A stretch of 28,760 nucleotides of DNA, taken from the NCBI GenBank assembly GCA_964526295.1, contig CAZGKW010000050.1:1-28760 (forward strand). Reading direction: 5' to 3'. A model generated the notes under the pieces. That model was not told the DNA's origin. It saw only the letters and a program-made list of their open reading frames with translations, and made no database searches. Shown here one piece after another: positions 1-6,928 of this stretch (position 1 is its first letter; every line of letters starts with the position of its first letter). The position numbers and the translations under genes are program-made. The DNA comes from CAZGKW01 sp964526295. GTDB taxonomy: Bacteria > Planctomycetota > Phycisphaerae > FEN-1346.

Positions 1-69
1 TTCCTTGCTTCCTCCATCCGTCCGCGGTACCCTCAAAACCTGCGAAAGGGCAGAACAGCAACAGAAGTC

Positions 70-190
70 CACAGATTCCGCAGATTTCGCGGATTTTGCG
101 GATTACAACGGAACAAAAGCACAGAACAGAACAACAAAGGCCGTTGCCTGTCGGCCTCTTCCCGCCGTTTTAATCTGCGAAATCTGCGAA
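70..190. repeat. Inverted pair of 'cgcagatt' intergenic repeats
   Basis: An AT-richer stretch near 78-95 (core cgcagatttcgcggatt) recurs in inverted orientation at 172-188 (aatctgcgaaatctgcg). The two arms are near-complementary and about 75 nt apart. No credible reading frame covers them. They look like an interspersed non-coding repeat rather than a gene remnant. Function is unknown. Confidence 0.5.
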
Positions 191-372
191 AGGCCGTTGG
201 CTTCTCTTCCCCCTCTCCCCCTCCGCGGCCTTGCCCCGTTGGGGGGGAGAGGGGTCGCCTGCGCTCCATAGTCCGCGGGAGGCGGATAAACCTTGGCGAA
301 GGAGGGGGGCGAGGGGGCGGACGGCACCAGGATTCACCCTCACCCCATTCGGCAAGCTCAGGGCAGGCCTTG

Positions 373-395
373 CCCTCTCCCGTCAAGGGAGAGGG
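373..395. repeat. Palindromic repeat, copy 1
   Basis: A perfect 9-bp stem, CCCTCTCCC / GGGAGAGGG, flanks the 5-nt spacer gtcaa. A second copy with the same arms lies at 425-447. Two copies 52 bp apart in an otherwise gene-free area indicate a REP-like interspersed element. No T-tract follows, so a dedicated terminator is less likely. Confidence 0.75.
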
Positions 396-415
396 GATGA
401 CTGAAGACATGGTGT

Positions 416-802
416 TTATTGGCCCCCTCTCCCCTCGCGGGAGAGGGACGGGGTGAGGGGGATCTCAGCCGCCCCCCGCGCGCCATCCGGCCGGTGCTGG
501 AAAAACCGTATTGTGTCCCCGGCAATGCCAACAACGGCCCCGCTGTCGTTCACCGCTCTGGCAACGCCTGGCGACGCTAGGTCCGTGAGTTGCCCGTTCT
601 CCCACAGGAAGGCATGACTTGGGTCACCAGGTACGTTGCGCGTGCCGACGACTTGGCCTACATCGTTAAGTCCGCATGCCTCGTTGTACGCGCCGCCCTC
701 CAAGACGTCGATCTTCGTGAGGGTGTACCCCGGCCGGATGCCAGCGGACACTCGGTACGGTATGAGGCGGGCCACCGAGAACACGAGAAGGACGAGCACC
801 AT
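416..802 (-). pseudogene. Truncated HAF-repeat (extracellular-type) protein
   Basis: This 128-codon frame starts at ATG 802. The N-terminus is a hydrophobic signal-like segment (about residues 1-20). It is followed by the start of a HAF-repeat domain: one complete unit with GLNDVGQVVG and HAFLWENGQLTDL, then a second beginning AVNDSGAVVG. HAF-repeat proteins are normally several hundred residues long, exported and built of many such units, but this one stops after about one and a half. Its last 15 or so residues (PLTPSLSREGRGGQ) are encoded by the palindromic repeat at 425-447, so the original 3' end seems to have been lost. Only a weak GAGG lies upstream of the ATG. I treat it as a decayed fragment; a short functional secreted protein is possible but less likely. 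Confidence 0.55.
425..447. repeat. Palindromic repeat, copy 2, inside the 3' end of the HAF remnant
   Basis: Same 9-bp arms (CCCTCTCCC / GGGAGAGGG) as the copy at 373-395, with spacer ctcgc. It lies inside the last codons of the minus-strand HAF-repeat remnant, where it supplies the C-terminal residues. That suggests the reading frame ends inside a repeat and not at a native C-terminus. Confidence 0.75.
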
Positions 803-808
803 AGCGGT

Positions 809-1294
809 GTGGCCTCGGCGATCGTCGCGGGGACGGGCGGCGGCGAACTGGGCCAGGGGCTCCGGTCCTACCCGCTGACGCTCCTGCTGCCGATGCAGGC
901 GGGCTTCGCCGCCTTCTTCGCCCTGCTGGCCCTGGTCGTGCGGCCCGTCCGGTACGGGCTGTCGCTGATCGGCTCGTACGTCGTGCTTCTCCTTTTCGTG
1001 GGCTGGTATGTGGGCGGGATGCAGATCCCGGGCGGCGACGACGGGACCGGGCTCCGGTGGTTCTTCGTCGGGGCCCCGAGCTGCCTGGTCGCCTAGCTCA
1101 CGGGGACCGGCACGCTCCTTTGGGCGGCCCACCGGCGGGCCAGGTCGCTGCCCGAAGGGCCCCCCCGGCGGTTCCTCTACCACCTGTGTGCAGGGCTGGC
1201 CCTGCCGGGCGTGGCCTTCGGCCTGGCCGTCGGCTTCCAGGTCGTCGCCTGTCTGTGGGATTGGGCGGCCCGCGAGCTGTCCGTCGGGGGATGA
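809..1294 (+). pseudogene. Small polytopic membrane protein interrupted by in-frame TAG
   Basis: A frame opening at GTG 809 gives hydrophobic helices around LTLLLPMQAGFAAFFALLAL and YGLSLIGSYVVLLLFVGWYV, then a third (WFFVGAPSCLVA) broken by TAG at 1094-1096. The same frame continues with LTGTGTLLWAAHRRARSL and another helix (AGLALPGVAFGLAVGF) to TGA 1292-1294. The helix reads naturally across the TAG, so the two halves were once one four-helix protein. The 5' end abuts the divergent HAF fragment and may itself be lost, so the GTG start is a guess. No family was recognised. A single-base assembly error is an alternative to decay. Confidence 0.5.
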
Positions 1295-1331
1295 CGGGCC
1301 TTCGGGGGACCTGGCGGCGGGCCGAAAGCCC

Positions 1332-2741
1332 TCACCGGCCGCGGAGGACCTTCCAGAACTCCTGCCAGGCGTAGCGGGCCAGGCGGAGGTTGGCGTTCTT
1401 CAGAATCCGGCCGGCGAACGCCGTCACGTAGTGCGGCGTGAAGTAGACCTTCTTCATCGCCTCCCGCACCAGGTCCTCCAGGACCTCCTTCTCGGGGGCC
1501 CAGGGCAGGCGGACCCACGGCATTTCGTCGGCGTCGGGGTGCCAGTCGCCGACGAGCATCCCGGCGGCACGGGCGTGGTCGTACGCCGCGGTCCCGGGGT
1601 AGGGACGCAGGACGGCCATGTTGACGGTGCTGGGCCTGGTGCGGCGGATGAAGTCGATCGTTTCGGCGACCGACTCGGGCGTCTCGCCGGGGTAGCCGAC
1701 GATCCAGCTCGAGTGGGAGAGCATGTTGTAGCGTCGGCAGAGGTCGACGGCCCGGGCGTTCATCTCGACGGTGGTCCGCTTGTTCATGGCGTCGAGCATC
1801 CGCTGGGAGCCCGATTCCATGCCGAACGCCACGAGGTAGACCCCCGCCTCCCGGCCCCGGCGGGCCAGGTCCTCGGTGAAGACGTCGACGCGGCTCTTGA
1901 TGCGGAACGAGATGTCGAGCTTCTCCCGGATGATGAGGTCGAAGATCGCGAGGGCCCGCGGCCTCAGGCCGGTGAACGTGTCGTCGCAGATTTCGACGTC
2001 GCGGATGCCGCGCTCCCGGATCCGGACCAACTCGTCGAGGACGTCCTCGGGCGTGCGAAAGCGGTACTTCTGGCGGAAGTTGTAGCAGAAGCCGCAGCGG
2101 AACGGGCAGCCCCGGCTCGTAAAGAGCGTGTCGACGGGCTTCGAGCGGACCATGATCGAGTAGTACCGCTTCTGGTCGTAGGCCCGGGCGACGAGGTCGC
2201 GGGCCGGGCGAGGCACCCGGTCGAGGGCCGGGAAGTCCGGGTCGGGCCCCCGGACGATGCGGCCGTCGTCGCGGTAGAGGATGCCGGGCACGGCTCCGGC
2301 GTCGCCGCCATCGCGGAGGGCATCGCACAGGTCGGGGAGGGCGTGCTCGGCCTCGCCGCAGAGGACGTAGTCGGCCTCGGTGAACTGCTCGACGGTGGCG
2401 CGGGGGACGGCGTTGGCGTGGGGCCCGCCGAGGACGATCCGGGCCTCGGGCCACGCCTCGCGGACAAGACGCGAAAGGTCCCGCACCTGCCGCAGGATGT
2501 CCGAATAGAGCGACAGGCCGACGACCAGAGGCCGGGCCTGGCGGACGGCCGCGGCGACCCCCTCGTCGGTCATGCGGAACGCGTTGGCGTCGAGAACGAC
2601 GGGCTGGTAGCCCCGGTCCCTGAGGGCCGCCGCCAGGTACAGCAGGTGCATCGGCGGATAGCACTTCTGGGCCACCTCGTTGACGTAGGTCGCCGGGGGG
2701 TTGATCAGGACCGCCGTGCGCCGGCCGGTATTGTCGCTCAT
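1332..2741 (-). CDS. B12-binding-type radical SAM protein (A)
   Basis: This 469-residue protein has the two-domain layout of cobalamin-dependent radical SAM enzymes (BchE-like class). The N-terminal Rossmann-type B12-binding half covers residues 1-140 or so (VLINPP, GLSLYS, IVLGGPHAN, VLCGEAE). A radical SAM barrel follows, with the CxxxCxxC cluster motif at C212, C216 and C219 (SRGCPFRCGFCY) and the core signatures GMESGSQ and WIVGYPGET. There is no DxHxxG lower-ligand motif, as is common in this class. ATG 2741 is chosen because GGAAGG lies about 10 nt upstream; an in-frame TTG at 2747 would add two residues. It is the last gene of the minus-strand cluster, 87 bp after the truncated GT/TPR gene. 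Substrate is unknown; relatives methylate or rearrange lipids, sugars and peptides. Confidence 0.9.
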   Translation of the reverse strand: MSDNTGRRTAVLINPPATYVNEVAQKCYPPMHLLYLAAALRDRGYQPVVLDANAFRMTDEGVAAAVRQARPLVVGLSLYSDILRQVRDLSRLVREAWPEARIVLGGPHANAVPRATVEQFTEADYVLCGEAEHALPDLCDALRDGGDAGAVPGILYRDDGRIVRGPDPDFPALDRVPRPARDLVARAYDQKRYYSIMVRSKPVDTLFTSRGCPFRCGFCYNFRQKYRFRTPEDVLDELVRIRERGIRDVEICDDTFTGLRPRALAIFDLIIREKLDISFRIKSRVDVFTEDLARRGREAGVYLVAFGMESGSQRMLDAMNKRTTVEMNARAVDLCRRYNMLSHSSWIVGYPGETPESVAETIDFIRRTRPSTVNMAVLRPYPGTAAYDHARAAGMLVGDWHPDADEMPWVRLPWAPEKEVLEDLVREAMKKVYFTPHYVTAFAGRILKNANLRLARYAWQEFWKVLRGR

Positions 2742-2828
2742 CTCCAAAGCGCCTTCCGAGCACGCCGCATGGGACGCCTCCGTCGCGACCAGTTTCGGGG
2801 GCCGTCGCGCAATCCGCGGAGGGCAGCA

Positions 2829-4135
2829 TCACGGAGCGACGCCCGCATAGTGCATTATCTGCCGGCGAATCCGGCCGGCAAGACCGGTGTGGCCGGCGGC
2901 CTCGGCAATCGCCAGGGCCTTCTCGGCAGCATCGAGGGCGTCCTCGGTCCGCCCGCTTGCCGCGTAGGCGTCGGCAAGGGTGACCAGGTGGGCGGCCTCG
3001 CGCCCGCCGGACAACTCGCAGAGCCGCTCGGCCGCAGCGACTGCCCCTGCCGGGTCGCGGACCTCGGCATCGGGACACGCCGCCAGGAGCCGGGCCAGGC
3101 CCTCCAGGGCCCGGGCGTAGTCGGGGTTGATCGCGACGGCCCGNNNNNNNNNNNNNNNNNNNNNNNNNNNNNNNNNNNNNNNNNNNNNNNNNNNNNNNNN
3201 NNNNNNNNNNNNNNNNNNNNNNNNNNNNNNNNNNNNNNNNNNNGCCGGGCCAGGCCCTCCAGGGCCCGGGCGTAGTCGGGGTTGATCGCGACGGCCCGGT
3301 CGATGTGGGCCTCGTCCCGGGCCAGGTTGCCCAGCCTGTACTCGGCTCTCGCCAGCTCGACGCGGAGGGCGGCGAAGTCGTGGCCGGCGTCGAGGGCCTC
3401 TTGGAGGAGGCGCCGCGCCTCGGCCCAGTCGCCTCGCTCCTCGGCGTCCTTGGCCAACGTCCACCCGAGGAGCGGGTTGGCCGGGTCGCGGGCTTGGGCG
3501 GCCCGGAAGGCCTCCTGCCTCTCGGACGGCGTCCGGGCCAGGCGGCCCTTGAAGACCCAGGCGGCGATGCAGTCCGGGTCGCGCTCGACCGTCCGGTCGA
3601 GCCGTCCGCGGAGCTCCTCCTGGGCCTCGGGGTCGCCTTCCTCGAAGTAGCGGTAGTACTGGATCCTGCCGGCCAGGGCCTTCCGCGGGCAGGGGCTGGC
3701 GTAGCCGAACTTCGGGCCGGCCAGGAACAGGGCCGTGAACGTCGCCACGACCAGCAGCGCCACGTTCGCGGCGCCGGCCCCGAACAGCGCCCGGACCAGC
3801 AGAAAGAAACCCACCAGGCCGGCCGCGCTCACGAGGACAAAGACCACGCGGATAAAGAAGATCGAGCCGCCCCCCACCCACCGGGCCAGGGCAATCAGGA
3901 CCACCGACAGGATCGGATGGCTGGTGGCGTGGCTGCCGAGAGGCAGATGGAAGCGGTCGGGGTGCAGCGAGAGCTGCGAGGCCACGTTCAGGTGCTGCCC
4001 CTCGTCCACGTTCAGAGGCAGCCCGTGCGCGTAGACCAGCCGCAAGGCCAGGGCGAGAACCAGGAGACCCGCCGTCAGCCGGCGGCTCGACAGCCACGCG
4101 GGTGCGCCCGCCGTGTTTCGGGTCGGCTCAACCAT
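2829..4135 (-). CDS. GT-C/TPR protein lacking most of its membrane core; contains scaffold gap
   Basis: The N-terminus is PMT_2/ArnT-like: a first helix (about 21-36), an acidic NVDEGQHL motif (D44, E45) in the first loop, then two or three more helices to about residue 140. The sequence then jumps to a soluble TPR region ending in the cap LLAACPDAEVRDPAGAV, which is shared with seven of the eight plus-strand glycosyltransferases. A normal GT-C core has 9-13 helices, so 300 or more residues appear to be missing at about 3685-3715. The frame is split by 100 Ns at 3144-3243. Fusing the identical 55-bp flanks removes 155 nt and restores a single 383-codon frame. ATG 4135 has no clear Shine-Dalgarno sequence. 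It is probably inactive as a transferase, but the TPR part could still be made. Confidence 0.65.
3089..3143. repeat. 55-bp direct repeat flanking the gap, left copy
   Basis: Identical to 3244-3298 and abutting the N-run. It is most likely the same locus represented twice by the assembler, not a biological duplication: 55 bp is not a multiple of the 34-residue TPR unit, and a true duplication would break the frame. Confidence 0.8.
3144..3243. other. 100-N scaffold gap, probably false
   Basis: Exactly 100 Ns are flanked on both sides by the same 55 bases (3089-3143 and 3244-3298). The flanks are coding sequence of the minus-strand GT/TPR gene (residues RAVAINPDYARALEGLAR in both). The frames on the two sides differ by the amount expected if one 55-bp copy plus the Ns (155 nt, remainder 2 modulo 3) were an artefact. 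This fits two contigs overlapping by 55 nt that were scaffolded instead of merged. Confidence 0.85.
3244..3298. repeat. 55-bp direct repeat flanking the gap, right copy
   Basis: Second copy of the 55-bp sequence at 3089-3143, abutting the other side of the N-run. Collapsing the two copies gives one uninterrupted coding frame. Confidence 0.8.
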
Positions 4136-4206
4136 GAGAGGGGTCGGCCCTCGGTTCCCGTTTCGCCTCGGGCGTGTGATCGGGCGAGTCCGGCCGCCGG
4201 CGCGGC

Positions 4207-5193
4207 CTACAGGCCGAGCATCTCGCCGATGACCGAGACGTCCCCCTGGTACACCTTCGAGACGCGGAGCTTGCCGACGCAGACGCACCCGTCGCAATCG
4301 GGGATCGTCAGGCGCGAGAACGCCTCCTCGAACCCCAGCTCGACGGCGTCGTAGCTCTCGTAGTCGTTGGCGTTGCCGCAGAAGATGAGCCGCCCGTCGG
4401 GCATCATGGTCGCGGTCACGACGACGCAATCGCACCCGCGGCGCTGGTCGCGGACGAGGTCCAGGTAGTAGCGGAGCTCGGAGGCCTTGCTGCCGATGGC
4501 CCGGGCCCGCGGCTCGCCGCTCTGCTTGATCTCGAGGAGCCGCTCCAGGGCCGCCACCAGGTCGTCCCGGTCGGGGATGGCGCTCTCGGCGTCGACGGCG
4601 TCGAGGTACTTGGCCGTCAGGAGCTGGAAGCAGAACCCCACGTCCAGCTCCAGACCGTAGTCGAGGACTTCGTCGAGGCGGCGGACGTTCTCGCGGGTCA
4701 GGCAGGCGATGGTCTGGACCTTGATGTCGGCCTCGCGGGCCAGGCGGATGGCGCGGGCCGCCACGTCGGCGGTGCCCTCGCCCCGCAGGACGTCCTGGAC
4801 GGCGGGCGGCCCGTCGACGCTGATCTGCAACAGGTCCAGCGGCCGGAGGTCGTCGAGCCGCTTCTCCACCAGGTGCCCGTTCGTGTTGAGTTTGCAGGCC
4901 ATGCCGTGGGACTTGACGTGGCGGATGATCTGGCCGATGTCGTCGCGGACGAGGGGCTCGCCGCCGGTGAACGAGACCAGAAGGACCCCCGCCTCGTGCA
5001 TCTGGTCGATGAGGTCCTTGACCTGGTCGGTGCCCAGCTCGCGGGTCCGCCGCTCGTGCTTCCACTTGCAGTAGCGGCAGTTCAGGTTGCATCGTCCGGT
5101 GATGAGCCAGGCGACGGCCACGGGGATGCGCTTGCCGGTCAGCTTGTACCGGGCCAGCGCCAGGCCGAACTTGAGCTTGTTCGTCAGGTCCAT
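4207..5193 (-). CDS. Radical SAM protein with SPASM/twitch-like C-terminal cysteines
   Basis: This 328-residue radical SAM enzyme has no B12 domain. The CxxxCxxC cluster motif is at C35, C39 and C42 (GRCNLNCRYC), followed by FTGGEP (about 75-80) and the barrel signature LLQISVDGP. The C-terminus carries further cysteines (RRGCDC, LIFCGN, PDCDGCVC) able to hold auxiliary Fe-S clusters, as in SPASM/twitch enzymes of the PqqE/AlbA/anSME type. ATG 5193 is preferred because GGCGGA precedes it and the fold begins soon after; an in-frame GTG at 5235 would add a basic 14-residue extension. It sits 71 bp upstream of the GT/TPR gene. Family members modify peptides, sulfatases or lipids; the substrate here cannot be named. 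Confidence 0.9.
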   Translation of the reverse strand: MDLTNKLKFGLALARYKLTGKRIPVAVAWLITGRCNLNCRYCKWKHERRTRELGTDQVKDLIDQMHEAGVLLVSFTGGEPLVRDDIGQIIRHVKSHGMACKLNTNGHLVEKRLDDLRPLDLLQISVDGPPAVQDVLRGEGTADVAARAIRLAREADIKVQTIACLTRENVRRLDEVLDYGLELDVGFCFQLLTAKYLDAVDAESAIPDRDDLVAALERLLEIKQSGEPRARAIGSKASELRYYLDLVRDQRRGCDCVVVTATMMPDGRLIFCGNANDYESYDAVELGFEEAFSRLTIPDCDGCVCVGKLRVSKVYQGDVSVIGEMLGL

Positions 5194-5282
5194 CGCAGTC
5201 CGCCGTCGCTCGTGACTTCGAAAGGCCCTGCTCACCGCGCCCCCGGACTAAGCCTACAACGCCAGTTCGCTGCTTCATCCCG

Positions 5283-5308
5283 CCTGGCGGCCTTCCCAGG
5301 CCGCCAGG
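5283..5308. repeat. Intergenic palindrome, 10-bp stem
   Basis: Perfect inverted repeat cctggcggcc / ggccgccagg around a 6-nt loop (ttccca), between two minus-strand radical SAM genes. It resembles the palindrome 19 bp away at 5328-5353. It could form a strong RNA hairpin on either strand, but no T-run follows, so it may be an attenuating or mRNA-stabilising hairpin or a REP-like element rather than a classical terminator. Confidence 0.7.
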
Positions 5309-5316
5309 AACTCGCG

Positions 5317-6858
5317 TCAGGCCCGATCGCGGCGGCCTGGAAAGGCCGCCGCGCGGCAAGTGGCGTTGTCCCGGCGGAGGGACCGGAGCAGCTTCACCGG
5401 GTAGCCCTGGAGGTAGGCCAGGAACCGGAGGTCGCCGGAGCGCAGCGCGTTCAGGCCCTGGAGGGCCGCCATCGCCGCCTTCGGGACCCGCCCCAGCCAC
5501 AGCACCCGGTCGTCCCGCCGGAGCCATCGGACCAGCCCTTCCGGGAGCATCGGCAACAGCTTATAGAGGGCCGCATAGCCCGCCACCAGGCGCCTTCGCC
5601 GCTCGTCGCCCGTCGACTGGTCGTAGAAGTCGCTCTCCACGCCGTCTGCCAGCCGCTGGGGCGCGTCGGGCGGCAGGTCCCCCGCCTCCACCCCGTGCTT
5701 CACGATGTCGGCGGTCGGCAGGTACACGAGGAAGTGGACCTTGATCCGCCCCAGCCGCCGCAGCCGCCGGTAGCAGTCGATGCCCAGCTCGTGGTCGGCC
5801 CGCGTCTCGGTCGGGAGGTTGAACAGGTGATCGACGTCGTACCACAGGCCCACGTCGTCGCATGCGCCCAGGACGCGGAGGGCGTCGCGGCCGGTCTCGC
5901 GGCGCCCCAGGACGTCCCGCCTGAGCCGGTCGTTCCACGTCTGGAGACCGAACTCGATCGAGTAGCAGCCCCCCTCCTTCAGGAGCCGGGCCGTCTCTTC
6001 GTCGAACCCCGTGATCGTGCAGAAGCACTTGAACGGGACGCCGATCTCGCGGCGGTAGCGGTCCATCAGCTCACGCAGCCAGACCTTGTTCCCCGACAGG
6101 TACGAGTCCTTGAAGATCACCTCGCGATAGCGGGTCCGCTTGCGGCCGGCCACCAGCTCCCGCATCACCGTCTCGACGCGCTTGCGACGGAAGTACCCCT
6201 TCGGATACAGCTTCTTCAGGCACGTCTCCTCGCAGAACGTGCATCGGTACGGGCACCCCCGGCTCACCATGGCCGAGTAGCTGAAGTGGTGGTCGACGTA
6301 GGGCTCGAAGAGGGCCTTGTCGGGCAGAGGCAGCATGTCGAGGTCCACGAGGTCGGCCCGGCCCGTGAAGGCCGGCTCGCCGTCCGCCCGGTGCCACAGG
6401 TTGCCCACCCGGGCGACGTCGCCGCCGGAGGCGACGGCCTCCAGCAGCGGGTTGACGACGTTCTCGACCTCGCCCTGGATGACGTAGTCGACGGCGGGCT
6501 CGCGCATCGCCCGCTCCGGGACCAGCGACGGCTGGAGACCGAAGAAGACGACCGGTGCGCCGCAGTGGCGGCGGACCGTCTCGGCGGTCTGGACGCACCA
6601 GGGGAACGTGCTCGGCAGGACGCTGAAGAGCACCGCCTCGGGCTCCGACTCCAGGACCCGCCGCTCGACCTCCCGGTCGGGCGAGACGGCCCGCGCCAGC
6701 GCCGGCGCCTGGAACACGTTGTCCGTCACGCCGAACGGGTCCGGGTGGTAGACGAACGTCACCTGGTGTCCCGCGCCGCGAAGGAGCGGCACGAGGGTCT
6801 CCAGGTCGAGCGCCTCGCGCACGTGGTACCGACCGCGATAGACCACCGTGACGCGCAA
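5317..6858 (-). CDS. B12-binding-type radical SAM protein (B), TTG start
   Basis: This 513-residue two-domain protein has an N-terminal cobalamin-binding-like fold covering residues 1-140 or so (VTVVYRGRYHV, AVLFSVLPS, PVVFFGLQPSL, VIQGEVE). A radical SAM barrel follows, with CxxxCxxC at C202, C206 and C209 (SRGCPYRCTFCE) and the strand motif YSIEFGLQTWND. In place of the usual GxPGET the sequence has NLPTETRAD. The start is TTG 6858: GGAGG lies 10 nt upstream and no ATG is near, so the non-ATG start is well supported. The C-terminal tail overlaps a palindrome (5328-5353) and may have been replaced or extended by it. It lies 70 bp after radical SAM protein C, in the same direction and probably in the same operon. 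Substrate unknown. Confidence 0.88.
   Translation of the reverse strand: MRVTVVYRGRYHVREALDLETLVPLLRGAGHQVTFVYHPDPFGVTDNVFQAPALARAVSPDREVERRVLESEPEAVLFSVLPSTFPWCVQTAETVRRHCGAPVVFFGLQPSLVPERAMREPAVDYVIQGEVENVVNPLLEAVASGGDVARVGNLWHRADGEPAFTGRADLVDLDMLPLPDKALFEPYVDHHFSYSAMVSRGCPYRCTFCEETCLKKLYPKGYFRRKRVETVMRELVAGRKRTRYREVIFKDSYLSGNKVWLRELMDRYRREIGVPFKCFCTITGFDEETARLLKEGGCYSIEFGLQTWNDRLRRDVLGRRETGRDALRVLGACDDVGLWYDVDHLFNLPTETRADHELGIDCYRRLRRLGRIKVHFLVYLPTADIVKHGVEAGDLPPDAPQRLADGVESDFYDQSTGDERRRRLVAGYAALYKLLPMLPEGLVRWLRRDDRVLWLGRVPKAAMAALQGLNALRSGDLRFLAYLQGYPVKLLRSLRRDNATCRAAAFPGRRDRA
5328..5353. repeat. Palindrome with 11-bp stem inside the 3' end of a radical SAM gene
   Basis: Perfect inverted repeat cgcggcggcct / aggccgccgcg with the 4-nt loop ggaa. 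It encodes part of the last dozen residues (RAAAFPGRRDRA) of the minus-strand radical SAM protein. It shares the ggcggcct / aggccgcc core with the neighbouring palindrome at 5283-5308. Confidence 0.7.
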
Positions 6859-6928
6859 CGCAGCTAGTCCTCCGCAACACCGGGACGGGCGACGGGAGGG
6901 GCCCCGCCTCCCGCGGCGAGACGCCGGC

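Larger units (their letters stand above)
1..415. other. Gene-free left edge with interspersed repeats
   Basis: I see no gene here. All frames give proline/arginine-rich low-complexity translations without motifs. The content is the cgcagatt inverted pair (about 78-188), C/T- and G-rich tracts at about 205-255 and 300-320, and the first of two CCCTCTCCC palindromes near 373-395. It reads as a repeat-loaded intergenic region. Confidence 0.6.

Noticed and set aside
373..447. The two CCCTCTCCC palindromes as a factor-independent terminator
   Set aside because: No T-run follows either arm, and two near-identical copies in a gene-poor stretch fit an interspersed repeat better.
1094..1096. TAG as a recoded or suppressor codon
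   Set aside because: No tRNA or pyrrolysine-type gene is visible, and the adjacent gene is also degraded, so decay or a sequence error is simpler.
1008..3275. Long plus-strand open frame opposite the radical SAM A gene
   Set aside because: It is antisense to a gene with clear motifs, has low-complexity Gly/Val/Asp/Arg composition without any domain, and runs through the N gap.
2855..5527. One continuous minus-strand frame covering the SPASM gene and the GT/TPR gene
   Set aside because: Only the part after ATG 4135 looks like protein. The upstream portion is an out-of-frame reading of the SPASM-like gene, and the frame breaks at the artificial gap.
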